A stretch of 64,000 bases of DNA. It comes from Zygnema cylindricum. Its lineage: Eukaryota; Streptophyta; Zygnematophyceae; Zygnematales; Zygnemataceae. The DNA lies in the NCBI GenBank assembly GCA_037447655.1, contig JBBHKE010000775.1, positions 225,692 through 289,691 of the forward strand, in the 5' to 3' direction. The notes beneath the pieces are model-generated. The model ran no database searches. It saw nothing but the letters and a program-made list of their open reading frames with translations, and was not told the DNA's origin. Below are positions 12,436-25,525 of this stretch, piece by piece. Numbering within the stretch: position 1 is the stretch's first letter; each line of letters begins with the position of its first letter. The position numbers and the translations under genes are program-made.

Positions 12436-13588
12436 CACTATTTAAATAGCGTTAGTTACTACTTTCGAATGTTTTAAATAGTGTAGCGTACGAAATGTGT
12501 CAAAACTAAAGCTTGTAATTATTTTGTACAAAAGTACAGAATATGTGTCAGATAAAGGTGTCGACGGTGGAAATTGAGTGGGTCGCACGGAAAATCGTAC
12601 GCTGATTTGAATCCAAGTCATAATGACGAAGGAAAATAGCGTTAACCTGTTCTCACATGTTCAGGTGTCGAATATGTGAACACAAGGTTTCGCGGATGCC
12701 CTAAAAACATGGGAATGTATATCGATTTCTTAAATTTAATAGCAATTCACGGTGTACTTTCAACCTTTTTTTTTAGCATTTCGTAGGTTTTATTCGTACA
12801 TTTTTTCCGTACACAAAAATTATACCAATTCAACAAAAATTTCAAAATCTTAACAAAAATAACGCATTTTCGTAAAAAAATGAAAATCCGTATGTTTGGT
12901 ACCTTCATGAATAAGAGTATATGCCTCCTCGTGGAGGTGTTAATAGAGGAATTGCAACTAGATTGAGATACCAATCGTTTACAAGTGGGTATCATAATTT
13001 CCTCTAATAGAATCGTATAGATTTTATGATTTTCTACATATATCCTTACCTCAACTCCAAGATATATTCTAGACATCTATGACTTACTTACCTCGTGTCG
13101 TGCATCTTAGACGTTGTCGTAAACTCTCTAATGTGGGTCGAGGACCCTAATTTTTTCACAGTTGAGGACACACGAACACCCAACACTTGACAAAGGTTTG
13201 CCTTTTATTTAATTGCATGACCCATTTGAACCCTTCATTTTAATTGACATGCCTTGGTTGAGTTTGCTTATTCCCTTGACAGAGGGCTCTCGGGGGTGCT
13301 TAACAAACTCTAATGATATTTTTTTTTATTGATTGTCGAACATAAGGATTTGACGTGTTGTTTAAGGCAGGTTTCCCACAAAGAGACCTTGGGAGACATT
13401 GTTTCTTTAAAATCGACTACTAACGATCGCCTTACGACCGTTTTAAAGCTCGTTTATTTGCCTCAATCCATAAACTAGATTGAAAGATGTTAATTCTGAG
13501 TTGCCATGTTGTTTGCTCCTTTTTGTTCCGGATGATCTTGACACCATCGGCTTGTCAGATCAACTTGTTTCCACTTCTCTGCATTTTA
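12436..13588. other. AT-rich intergenic sequence; no gene seen
   Basis: A 109-codon minus-strand open frame at 12747-13076 is low-complexity, AT-driven and lacks family motifs. I see no splice-supported coding signal here. Confidence 0.35.
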
Positions 13589-13695
13589 ATAGCACATTCC
13601 AAGGGGCACCATATAACACGTTGAGTATATTTGACAAACAGTGGAATCTTGGGGAGTTATGAACGTGTTATATGGTGCCCCTTCGAATGTGCTAT
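13589..13695. repeat. Foldback: 34-bp inverted arms around a 39-bp loop
   Basis: The left arm at 13589-13622 (ATAGCACATTCCAAGGGGCA and onward) is the reverse complement of the right arm at 13662-13695 with a single mismatch. It may be a small foldback transposon, a decayed inverted duplication or a small-RNA precursor; the sequence alone does not decide. Confidence 0.75.
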
Positions 13696-13720
13696 CAAAT
13701 ATCGCTCTATTATCAAATTT

Positions 13721-13774
13721 GAACTTATACTCCATACTTTGAACTTATACTCCATATTCTGAACTTATACTCCT
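13721..13774. repeat. 20-bp tandem repeat, about 2.7 copies
   Basis: Units beginning GAACTTATACTCCATA follow each other at 13721, 13741 and 13761. The array starts 25 bp after the foldback. Confidence 0.8.
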
Positions 13775-16536
13775 CCACCGAACATCATGGCATTAGGTTC
13801 ACCTAATAGAGTCGTAAGATGCATTGTTAGACGTCCGTGCTCATTTTGAAGATATCTTAAAACTCTTTAACGCGTATGTGGCTTTCGCCATCCTTACCCA
13901 ATATTTCGCTCAACATCTAATGTATTGGGCTTGCACACTATTCACGACCTCTTCTTCGTCGTCTCTTTTACACAATTCGATAAATGCCTCAAAACAACTT
14001 TACATCAGCTTGTCGGTCACGAATTTTTTGATATCCCTGAGGGACTACTACCTCGTAGGCCGTCCTTGGGGGTTCAATCTTGACCCAAGCTACCACACCA
14101 ACGTTGATGACTTACTTTTGTAGTTGGGCTTTGATACTGACTATATCACATCACGTAACCTAGTGGAAGGCACTCCCATTTTAGCATTTGTGGTCTCGAA
14201 GAAGTATGAGGGATCCTTCCCATTTCATAAATATTGATGTCCACTTGTTCCTTTGTGACAGGTGAGGCTCAAGACAAGTTCTCCCATTTGCAATCTTTGA
14301 TCACTGGGAGTTATTCACGACGTTAGGAACATGTTGTTGACTGGTCGTTAATAGTGTTTTTACTCAACCGAGTTTTGTATATTGATGATTTATCTATCTC
14401 TAATAATGCATGAACACGACCAACGAATTTGTTATTAGCTTGTTATAAACTCCCTACACGTCAGATCTACACGGCGTCCTTTTCTCATTTTTTTTGGTGT
14501 GTGTGAAAAAACGAATTTAAGTTACGGGATCCCATAAAGCGTTCCAGGTTTTGGGGTACGGTAATATTTTACGGTGCCGGGTTCAAAGACGGGCCAAAAA
14601 GACGAATTAGACGAGTCGAACTGCGGAGAAACAGGTTTGATTCGGTTTGGTTCGGTTCGTCCTAAACCGGAACGAGCCGGGCAGTTTCAGGGTTCAGCTA
14701 CCAATCATCGCTAAATATTTTCCGGGGTTCAGTTCACCTGCACTTGCCTCCGTAACAAATCTGCGGAGCAGATACGACAGTATGTCAGTCTCATATTCAG
14801 CTACGCACGTGCGATTGTTGTACAGCCTGACATGGCAGAACTTGCCGGCGTCCAATCATTTATCTGGGCACTGACCGGCGGGCCATTTCCAGTCTTGATA
14901 GTGACATGCACTTATTGAAGAAAACCACGTGGCTGCCACTTACGGGATAAAATCAGTGGAAACTTCTTGTTATCAGTGAGTTTACCGGCCCTAGAGTTTA
15001 CAGGTAGCCGTAACCGTTCGTTATCAGTCAGCGGCCGCTAGGCGTTAATGCAGAGTTCGCCGCATTTCAGGTCGTCCGCTTACGACTAAAGATACAATAA
15101 TGTCATTGAATTTGACGTGACGGGCCGGTACCGGAAAAGTCTACAGTTTTAACCCTAAACGACAAACTGAAAGTCAGAGTTCAAATTACGGCGGATGGGA
15201 AGAGAAACCAAAAAAAAAAAAATTAACAAAACAATGCCAAGAAGATTTTATGAAATGTTGAGAAAATCGCAAAAATGACTTCTAGCAAACGCTTTGTGTT
15301 TTTGGTACGGAAAAGCCGCCGATCATGTAGGCTTTGTAGATTTTCCCCACATTTTAATGCCAAGTTCTATTCTATTACACGTGTGAGATCATGAAGGTAC
15401 AGTACTTGTCCTCTAAGAAATATGTAGCCGTTGATGATTGGACTCCTAAGTTCTCAACCCCTCGCCTAAAATATAAAATTAGGCTTGTTTTCCATAAATA
15501 GTGTGGATTCCACAATTGTATCTAGACAGCGAAAAGTGAAAACGATTTACGTCTATGTCGATGATCCACTGTCCGTACTGTACTTTATATTTGAACAATT
15601 TGAAAGACAGCAACCTTATAACAATCCTTCGCGCTGAATAGTTAATTTAATTTAGTAATTTACTGCATAATAATTTAAAAACAGTACTTATCATGACAAA
15701 TGTAGACGAAAACGATATTTTCGCCGGCAATTCTTGCAATTTTTTTGAAGTAACCGTTTTTGTATATTTTAAGGCCGTTTAGTATTTTCGTTTGCCACAT
15801 TGTCGAGGTGTCGAAACCCTAAATTACCTTTCGCTGTCGCACAGAATTTTGTGGTTTCGTTTATCGTCTTCTCACTTGCCGACAGGTGGCCAATATTTTT
15901 TATACGCTGTATGTGTGAAGACACGTGTTTTTGAGAAAGACGACCCCTGTACGGATCAGCGCACGCAAAACATTACGTACAGGCTAGAAACGTACAGTGT
16001 GTTTTTTTTGGGTACTCCGCGCACAAAAATTGTAAAAAAAATCAGACACGTGCGACAGTGTTTGCCTATTCGCTCACCTTATTGGACTTTATTTCAAATC
16101 ACCTCGCGAGGTGATTTGATGTAAAGTTTGAACATGTGTTGAAAGGACGCGAAAGCGGGTGGAAATGCGCTAAACGACAAATTGTATCGCGCTAGACGGC
16201 AAAATACTGTACGTATAAAGTTTCAGGGTAACGCAACTTGTACAGTGGTAATTTCTATTTTTTGGTACGGCTGCGGATTTTCTCGTTTTTTTCTAAGTTA
16301 TGGAGGAAAACGACAGAAAATAACTGTAACTTTAGCACATGCGAAAATACCCTTGCGGTACGCTGACACTGGCAATTGCCATCGCCCTTGAATCCCTCTT
16401 AAGTTGAGTTTCAAATTTATCATAAAACACTGTTAAAACTTAGGGTATGTCCCCATGTACTGGTAACTTGGCGAACTTACTTTGTATTTTAGCGCGGATC
16501 CGCCGGAACCGGTTTTCAAGTGTCCCTATGTTATAA
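13775..16536. other. No gene recognised; one perfect palindrome
   Basis: Short open frames occur (for example 13824-14123 and 15792-16124) but none carries family motifs. The strongest structure is the 24-bp palindrome at 16095. Words such as GTACGG recur and also occur in the copia LTRs, so part may be decayed element sequence; this is not proven. Confidence 0.35.
16095..16118. repeat. Perfect 24-bp palindrome
   Basis: CAAATCACCTCG is followed directly by its exact reverse complement. A related but imperfect palindrome (AAAACACAT, five-base centre, ATGTGTTTT) lies near 17272-17294 in a diverged copy of the surrounding sequence. Confidence 0.9.
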
Positions 16537-16814
16537 CATAGTTTCAAAAGTAGGTGTTTTTATGATAGGCCTTTGGTAGGCGGCTTTATCGTAAGTTGTG
16601 CTATGGGCTTTTCATGTGATCTTCTTAAATCGCTACTTTGATCAGCGATCGGCCGATCGTCCGAATCTGACGGTGTAAATAAATTTGTTTTGGTCCAAAT
16701 GTTTTAAGTTGTCCGAATATGTCCGAATACAATATGGGTCTTAAGGTCATATTGTATGTTTTGCATACAATAGGCATATTGTATGGGCCTACTTTCACCT
16801 TCTTTTGAACTATG
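16537..16814. mobile_element. MITE-like element, copy 2 (278 bp)
   Basis: It begins CATAGTTTCAAAAGTAGGTG and ends CCTTCTTTTGAACTATG. It aligns along its whole length with the element at 12129, in the same orientation, with scattered substitutions and small indels. This supports a dispersed non-autonomous family. Confidence 0.75.
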
Positions 16815-18963
16815 GTCTGTAAGGACGAAATCGTAACTTACGCTTGTGACGATTGTATACGTCGACAATACCTGTGACGGTTGTCAACGTCTACAATTTG
16901 TGTTGCCGCACGTTATTTTTTGGAACTGCTTGTGATGTCGCATGTCTTACCGTGACATTGTAGACGTACCGCCTTCTAGCCTGTGCCGTTTCACGGTTGA
17001 AGACGAGGCGCTTTGCCCTTGCGTCTCCTATTCGGTCACGTGAAATGGGCAACGGAATTTGAAGACCCCTGCAAAAAAAAAATCCGTATTGGACGAAAAC
17101 GGACAAAACCAATTAATTTGTGTATTTTTATTCGTTGTATTTGAACGAAAACGGACAAAACATAGGGAATTGTGACTTTTCTTTGTCCTTGGAAATCGTT
17201 TGAAATTTTTCGAAAATTACGGCACGTGCGAATATATGTTCCTATTTGTTTATCGAATAAACCTAGTTTTAAAACACATCGCGCATGTGTTTTAAACGTA
17301 AGGTTGAAGATGACGTTTTTTGTCGGAGAAGTGGGTCGAAAAACACAAGACGACAAATTTTTGTACATCCTAAATTCGAGGATGATGCAAATTTTACTCA
17401 ACAAATTTGAAATTCCTTCGTACGGTTGCAACTTAGGCAGTACGGCGCTAAGTTTTACTAGAAAACGACAGGAAAAAACCCTTACTTATGCACACGTGGA
17501 CATGCCCTTAGAAGCACTATTCGATTAAGTAATCAATAACGATCCGTATTGCGGAACATATTTTAACGTAGTAAATTCTAAATGCGTGCTAACTACATCT
17601 AGGTACAACACATTTCAGTACAGGAAATGTATTGTTCTCGGCCACGAGGTGCAACCTGCCAACCCATGTGTAACGTACTGATATCTTGTTCACAATGAAG
17701 CTTTTCATGACGACTGCAACGACTGACGTTCAATTATAGTTGTTCAAATCGCGTTATTTTTTCATTTTTTCCGATTTTTATGTATTATTTGTGACTTTTG
17801 AAAAAATCGCAAAAAAACGCGATGTACTTTCTGTCTGGTAAACTGAATGAGCAATTAACGTAAACTGTAAAGAATTTTACGCTTAATTGTACGGAGTTAC
17901 TGTTTTTTACGAGAGATATACGGAATTTGACAAAAAGATACGTTGCACGCGTTAATACTTTCTGTCCGGTAAACTGAACAAAAACTTCACGGATAATGTA
18001 CGGAATTTTATCTTTCATGTACGGACAATTTCGAAAAGAGACGTTGTAGCGACACACTATTTGCGCAATGTACGAAATTGTACGGGTAGAAATTCATTAA
18101 CGCTTTTTACAATTTTTTTCATATCGACCTCTCTGATTTTTTCTTATTATTCCCTCGTTTGAATCGTGTATAAAATACGATTTAAACAAATATGCTTTCA
18201 ATAATGTAGGGATCTCGTTTCACCCACAAATGTTATTCATAAAATTTGTCGAAACAACTTTTTGAAATATGTACTCCAAAGTACAGTTGTGTGTATTTTT
18301 CAGAAACGGGCCAACGGTAACCCGAAGGGTTGACGTCACAATGAAGCGTCACATAAACATTTGGAACGGGTCTTCGATCTTTTTATTAGTCGCACAATTC
18401 CTTTCGCAATCTTGCCCGATCAGCTTGTGCCAATGTCTTTTTTTTAAATATTGTCTTTAAGTATAAACTTAACTCAAAACTAAAGGTACGCCCCCCATGT
18501 ATTAAAGTATCGACTTTATTCTGCCATTTTCACCCAAAACGCAGTTTCGTACGATAAAAACTTTAGCCGTACAATAAAATCAATTATTTAAAAATGCAGC
18601 AAACGTTAAGTCGATACTTTGAATGTATTTCATGTTTGTCGTCAAGTTAACAAATTTTGGCGGTTTACTTCTTTCGACCCCCGGGCAAGAGAATCCAGCC
18701 CGTCAAAAAACTTCATCAAAAATAACCTGGCGACTGGATTTTACAGAAAGTACCGCCCAAACAACGAATGAAAAACAGTCCAAGCACGCGCCACACGAGC
18801 GGGAAATTTTGGGAAGATGGAGAGCACTCGCTATTTTCTCCCTGCACGTCAAGTGCATGTACGCAAAAGACGTGCATGTACGGAAAAAAATCTGCAAGGG
18901 TCTCGGACCTCCACTTTCATTCATAAGTCATTTGCATAATTTTGCACCGTCGTCGCCTCTCTT
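16815..18963. repeat. Diverged non-coding repeats; no gene recognised
   Basis: Sequence at about 17172-17528 resembles about 16018-16389 in word order (CACGTGCG, then a palindrome, then a CGACAG run, then ACTTA/AACTTTAGCACA), suggesting an old duplication. Separately, TACTTTCTGTCTGGTAAACT at 17825 recurs with one change at 17956, a 131-bp-spaced direct repeat. The 118-codon frame at 17172-17528 falls in this repeat and has no family motif. Confidence 0.45.
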
Positions 18964-20012
18964 TGTAGAAATTATTGTTTCTTTTAGTATTTTCTAGGTC
19001 TAAATTTTAAGTGCAGACTAGAAGCCGAGGCAGTCTACCTCTAACTCCTCTCTTCACCTCCCACACTTGTCGCAGTCATCGAAGGTTGAAGAGGGAGATA
19101 TAGCCATGGCTGCCGGTGCTATCCAGAGAGAGACATGCAGATGTTTTAGTAGATTTACTAAAAAGTTACTTGACAAACACAGGATTTGATCTTGGTACCT
19201 ACCGTTTGCCAAGCTAGCCGGTAACGGTTAGCTTTATCCTACAAGTCTAAGATCGGTGCTAAAACATATAAGGTTTGACAGATATATAAAATGTGACGCC
19301 TGAACAAATTTATTTAACTAAAACTATAGACGTCGCGCATTCATACAGTTATGTAAAGTATGGAGTACGGTACGCATACAAAATGAATACCGCGCATTTT
19401 GTTTCGACAGCGAAACTTATATCGCGCAACGATTTATGACGGCTACGATGAAAATCCGGTTTTGATCAGACGACCGCGAAGGATTCCGAGATCGCATAAT
19501 AGGATTTTGGTGGTTTTTGGTCACCGCCACATCGATTGACACGTAGCACGACCACATTGGATTACGGCATCTCCGGGGATTACACGAACGAATCCAAATA
19601 TGACATGTGTCGACTGGTTGGCTATGTCGCACAATGGTAGTACAGAAAGTACAGCGACACCTGTACTTTTCTGTACGACACAGTATTTTGATTGGTGCCG
19701 TACTTTAGTAGATACAGTTTTAGAGAGAGATAGGACTTAGGAAAATTTGATAGATATGGCCCTCTCTCTCATAGAGCTTTTGTACAAAAGGTCAACTTTG
19801 ACCCTCGATAACTTAATGCTCAAGGAGAAAATTCAGAGATTCTTTTTGCTATAGACTAAGGGGAGTCTTTTCTTCACTAGGGTGAAGGTGGTAAGAGTTT
19901 TTGTTCGCCTGGGGGGCAGTTATTCTAGCTGAAACACAATGGGGTCAGGGTTATCCTAAACGCTTCGTGTGAGCTGCCTACTGTGAGGACCTATAGAGGT
20001 CTCAGAATTGCC
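18964..20012 (+). repeat. Copia C1 5' LTR (family A)
   Basis: It starts TGTAGAAATTATTG and aligns with the LTRs at 39736, 51457 and (inverted) 48865. Shared landmarks are the GCCGAGGCAGTCTACCTCTA box, an antisense tRNA-like segment, the GTACAGAAAG...CTTTTCTGTAC palindrome near 19640-19676 and a TATA-like element followed by AAGGTCAACTTTGACCCT. The usual CA terminus has decayed to CC and the gag ATG has become ATA. Confidence 0.8.
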
Positions 20013-23000
20013 ACTTATGGGCCCACCCTCTAGGGTGCCGATCTTTAATGGAATTGGCTTCATATATTGGGAAATGTGAGAAAAGGTTTTGGGGATTAGT
20101 GAGTGGACGGGTGAGGCGTCCATCCAGTCTTGGCATTCCTCCAGGGTTTGGAGGAAGCAAATTCACCAGAGATGCAGATCCATATCCAACGAAGGAGACA
20201 AAAGAATGGGAGGTGGTGGACAAAGGAAAGGAGAAAGAGACAATCACACCGATAGCAACCGGTTTGGCATTCATGTCACCTATTCCAAGTAACGAGGAAA
20301 ATGGCACCAATACCTGGGACTACAACAATATGGCGGCAAAGCACTTCATCCTTCGCCATCTCACTCAAGGGCTTGCACCTCCTTATTTGCAGGAAGAGAG
20401 GGCATTCGATCTTTGGGTGACTCTCATAGAGATGTACCGAAGTGGTATGATCCAGCAACAACAGTTGGCTGATCAGAAAATAGACGCATATGTATACAAA
20501 GGGGGGAAGTTGTTGGATTTTTGTAATGAGCTTGCAACACTTTTCATGGAGCTACAGAGTGGTGGACAGGTTGAAACTGAAAAGATGAAGGTTAACTGCT
20601 TGCTCATGAAGTTACCAGATGAGTTCGAGAACATAGTCAACCGTGTGCAGGACTTGCCAGACTCAAGCTGGATATGGAATTCAGTGGTTAGGATGATTCT
20701 CGTTTGAAGAACACAATTGAGATCCGAAGAGGAGGAAAGAGTGGGCAAGCCTTGGCAGTTGTGACCGATTGGGGGAACAACGATTATAGGAAACCGGTCG
20801 GAAATTATGGGGGGCAAAAAAATCAGACGGAGGAGTTTGGACCAAAGGCTCTCAAGGGTTTGTGTCATTTTTGTAAGAAACCAGGGCACTATATGGCGGA
20901 GTGCACTAAGCTAACCGAACTTTGGTTAAAAAGAGGCAGTTTGGTGGACCTCCAAGACGAAAGAAAAAGGCTCTGGTGACTCAGGTACACGAGGAGGAAT
21001 CCGAGGACTAGGACCGTGAGCTCTTGCTGGATGAGGAGTTGGAGGCAAAGACCGTGGCTGAAATTCCTCGAAAGCAGAAGTGTGCTTTTAGGGGTTTGAA
21101 AGGTGAAGGAGGTTGGATTGTGGATTCCGGTGCCTCCATGCACATGTGTAGGATCGCTAGATCTGAAAGTCTTAGTGGAGGGAAAGACATCCATAGTGAC
21201 ATTCTTTGATGTGTTGTATACTCTAGAAAACCTCATCTCAACGTCTGTGTTAGAGGATAAGGGTTTTGAGACTAGCACTATAAAGGGAACCTTTACTGCT
21301 AGCTTTGAGAAGGAAGTTTATTTCACTGCTGAAAAAGGTAGCCAAGGGATGTTTAGGCTGATTTTGAGCAATGAAAAGAAGAAACTTTACTATGCTGGTG
21401 TTTATGATATTATGTTGTGGCATAAGAGGCTTGGACCTGTGAATCTAGATAAGTTGAGGGAGATTAAAAAGATAAGAGTGGTGGAAGGGATTCAGTTCGG
21501 TGAGAGTGAAAACCTAAGTGATAGTAGTGGTTGTGCTCAAGGTAAGGCACACAGGTTACCCTTCCCAAAGGAAGCCACCTATAAGGGAGAAAAGATTCTA
21601 GATTTTGTACACACATATATTTGGGGACCTACCAAAGGGCCCTCACCCGGTGGTAAAAGGTTTAAGATGACAATCATTGACCGTTGGTCTCGGTACTCTA
21701 GAGTGTATTTTTTGAAAAATAAATCAGAGGCCCCACAGGTTTTTAAGGAATATAAGGCATGGAGTGAGAAACTCCATAAAACCTCTATTGAGAGAGTAAG
21801 GAGAGAGAAGATGAGTGAGAGAAGATGGAGTGCAACACCAAAAGTCAGTTCCTAAAAATCCTGAGCAGAATGGTGTAGCCGAGAGGTTAAACAGAACACT
21901 AAGTGATATTGTCTAGAGTATGCTGTCAGATAAGAAGATAGGAAAGAGATTTTGAGTCGAAGCTATGGACTGCGCAAATTATCTCAAGAAAAGAGTTCTT
22001 ACTTCAGCAGTAAAAGGCCAAACACCTTATGAGAGATGGACAGGTCGAAAACCAAATGTTTCTCACTTAAAGGTTTTCGGTAGTCAAGTATTGAGCCTAG
22101 ACAAAGATCGGTCAAATTGGAAATTGGATCCAAAAAATTAACCAGGGTATCTTCAAACTGGAAGTTAGACCCAAATGATAAACAATGATATCTACTACGA
22201 TATGATGAAGATGTAAAAGGGTATATAGTCTATGATCTCAAAAGAGAGAATATTATCCTAGTGAAGCATTTAGTGGTTATACATGAAGGAAAATCTTTAT
22301 TTTGCTTTAAGCATACAAAGATAGCCAGAATCAGAAATGAGTTATAAAATTTGGATGACTTTGAGCTTCCTAACTATCCAAGATTTCAAGAAGATGATGA
22401 TCTTGCAGGTACAGATCAGATCGAGAAAGACCCAAATGTGAAACCCCTAGTATTAACTCCAACCGAAGCGGAAGACGTGGTGGAAATCGACCCGGAATCA
22501 AAAGATAGGGGAGAAGTATAAACTCTTTGGCAGAATCCAAGAGAGGCATATATTTCGGCAACAGAGTTTGAGGGAGGAAGAAGAAGCAGCAAAACATTGC
22601 AAGAGAGGCAAGTTAACAATAAGATAACCAAACTGTCTCACCCCGATGAAACTCAAACTTATAATGAGGCAATGACTTGTCCTTAGAGAAACTGGTGGAA
22701 GACAGCCATTAAACGAGGAGATGGCCTCAATTATGGCTGCCGCTACATAGGAATTGATGGATTGTCCTCCTGACACGAAGCCAATTAGGTGTAAGTGGGT
22801 ATTTAAGTTGAAACTCAACCCGGATAACACCATTGAGCGCTACAAGGCTCGGCTAGTGGCGAAGGGATTTACCTAGAAAGAGGGAATTAACTACGAGGAG
22901 ACTTTTGCTCCGGTCGTCAGGTTTCTTTCGGTTTGGATACTTCTTAGTATGGCGGCAGCAGAAGACATGGAAGTGCATCAGATGGACATCAATATGGCCT

Positions 23001-24152
23001 TTCTACATGGAGTGTTAGAAGAGGTAATTTTTATGCGACAGCCTGAAGGATTTGTGGAGCAAGGGGACTAAAGCAAGACATGCCGATTGATCAAATCTTT
23101 GTATGGGCTGAAACATGCGCCACCACAATGGAACAAGAAGCTCGATGAGTTTCTTACAAGTTTGGAATATATTCAGATCAGCTCAGATCACTCAATTTAT
23201 ATGTTTGAAGATGAGGAAGGAATTATTTTTATTGCGATTTATGTTGATGATTTGCTTGTTTTAAGTAAATATATGGATAAAATAAATAAGTTAAAAAATG
23301 ATCTAAAAGGAAGATTTGAGATGAAGGATATGGGAGAAGCAAGGTATATTTTGGGAATTCAGGTAGAGAGAGACAAAGATAGAAAGATAATAAGATTAAC
23401 TTAAAAGGAGGCCATTGGAAACATGTTAGAAAAATTCCAAATGGGCCAGGCTAATAGTTGTACCATTCCTATGGAAGTAAAAAAGGTAAGTGAGGGGAGG
23501 GTGGAAGAGGGAGTTATAATCTTGGATGATGAGGTAGGCTTAGAATATAAAAGATTTATAAAGACCATCCTTTATAGACAAATAGTGGGCAACCTAAAAT
23601 ATTTCATGAATTTCACCCGTCTAGACATAGCCGCAGCTGTAGGAGTACTAAGTAGGAGTCTGAATGCTCCCACTAAAAAAATTGGGAGGCATCTAAGAGA
23701 GTCCTTAGATATCTCATAGGGACTAGAGATCTATAGTTGCATTTGGGTGGAAACAATATTGACATCACCACTTGGAGTGATGCCAGCTATGGGGATGCTT
23801 CTATAAGGAGATGCACGTCTGGGTATGTATTGTATGTCGGTGATGGGGCTTGCTACTGGAGCAGCAAGCAGCAAAAAATCATTGTTCTGTCCACCATGGA
23901 GGTTGAGAACACGGCCTCTTGCTCTGCTGTAAAAGAATTAATGTGGATCAAGTTTGTGCTTGGTGAACTTGGTTATCTTAAAAGTGGTGTTTAGAAAGTA
24001 TTTTGTGACAATCAAGCAACTTTTGCCATTTCTGCCAATCTTAAACACCAGTTTAAAGCAAAACATATGGACATTAGACTTAGCTTCGTTAGGGAAAATG
24101 TAGAAGAGAGAATAATCAGTTTAAAATATAGACCAGATAGTGAAATGGTAGC
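20013..24152 (+). pseudogene. Copia C1 gag-pol, decayed
   Basis: The internal region begins with a degraded primer site (ACTTATGGGCCCACC). Gag follows (20048-20704 and on) with zinc knuckle CHFCKKPGHYMAEC; then protease motif DSGAS near 21125; integrase (GGKRFKMTIIDRWSRYSRVYF near 21650; NPEQNGVAERLNRTL near 21860); RT with YVDDLLVL near 23240; and RNase H (WSDASYGDASIRRCTSGYV near 23775). Many stops and frameshifts break it, and about 80 bp are missing just after DSGASMHMC. It ends abruptly at 24152 against an inverted LTR of another family, so no 3' LTR is seen. Confidence 0.85.
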
Positions 24153-25160
24153 TGCAATTCTATGTCCTCCATAAGACTATAGAATTCAGAGAGCCTCTAG
24201 ATAGCTTTTAACTAACCCACTTCCAGCCACAACCACTGCTGCCCAAGATGACAAATTGAGAGTGTGACTACACCCCTTTGCGACCAGGATTCCCTTGAGT
24301 CCGTAGTAAAAAGAATCAATGAAAACGCCCAACCAGCCGATTAGTGATGAAGTGGCTAAGATACCAAGTTTATACAAAACTCTCTAAGGGAGAGAGGTCC
24401 CTACCTACCAAATTCTCTGAGTCCTAAGCCCCTCTCACAACCCTTATCTACTGATGTGCAAACGAATCAAACGACCGTAGAGTACAAAAAGGTACTACGG
24501 TCAATGTACTTTCTGTACGGCAAGTGTACGGCAAGGCCATTGAGTGGACGCGTGCCCACTTTTCACTCTCTTTCAGTTCTCCGAAATTCCCGTGACCGAA
24601 TGTTATCTCTCCACGTGTCGCCAGGTCACGCCACGCCCGAAAACCGCCAAAGTGAACATTCCGAGAATTCGGCAGCGATATGTACCGTCGGATCATAAAC
24701 CGACATTTAATATTGGTCGTCGAAACAAATGTCTGATTCATTTGTTTCGTGCGAGATAATGTTCGCACTATATATTACTTAAATCTATGTTCTTTCATTT
24801 GTTATTCTGTTAATTGGATTTAGGATCAAAATACAGTTAAAATAATTATCACACCCTATGTGTATCAACGAACTCCTACGACAGACCAGTTAGAGCTGAC
24901 GGCTACGCCTCGCTCTGCTGGTCGGAGGATCGAGTCGTGCCGAACTCAACCTTTTGTTGAAAGTGACATAAGTCACTCTTTAGTCTTGCCTGTTAAACTA
25001 GGACAACCCTGACTCAACCACTCTTTCTATCGTTTAGTGACTAGAACAAGTATGGTGGCTAGAGAGAGGAAGTGGAGGCAGGCTGTCCGCCCTATTTTTT
25101 TCTTATTTTTCTAATCTATTTAGGCCTAAAAAATACCCTCTAAATCTAGTAATTTCAACA
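24153..25160 (-). repeat. Copia B-2 3' LTR (family B)
   Basis: In minus orientation it begins TGTTGAAATTACTAG and ends near GAATTGCA. It aligns along its length with the B-1 LTR. The polypurine tract AATAAGGGGAG lies immediately inside it, which marks it as the 3' LTR of an element extending to the right. Its plus-strand tRNA-like segment lies around 24877-24955. Confidence 0.85.
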
Positions 25161-25525
25161 CTCCCCTTATTTTCTAGTCTAACTTTAACTTTAGTTTTAG
25201 TCCACACTTTTCTCTGCAATATTTTCACTTAGAAGATAGCACTAGTTTTGTCATCATATCAACCACCATTTCCTCATCCGATCTATATACAAGATTCACA
25301 ATCTTATTCTCAACATATTTCTCACTAAACTCAATCTTATGTCCATATGCTTAGCTTTCAAATGATGTTTTCGCTTACCTGCAATTGCAATAGCATTTTG
25401 GTTATCACAAAATACTTAATGCACTCCCTCCTTCATATACCCTAGTTCTTGCAACAAGGACTTGACCCATATGAACTCTTTCACAGCAAGACAAGAGGCC
25501 ATATACTCTGCCCTTATGGTGGTAT
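25161..25525 (-). pseudogene. Copia B-2 RNase H C-terminal fragment
   Basis: Minus-strand translation gives AEYMASCLAVKEFIWVKSLL and QELGYMKEGVH, then the VFCDNQ region, matching the end of the intact B-1 polyprotein. The match stops at about 25525, where a CG-rich tandem array begins. Confidence 0.85.

Noticed and set aside
17172-17528. A 118-codon plus-strand open frame
   Set aside because: It falls within a diverged repeat, has no recognisable domain and its counterpart near 16.2 kb does not keep the frame.
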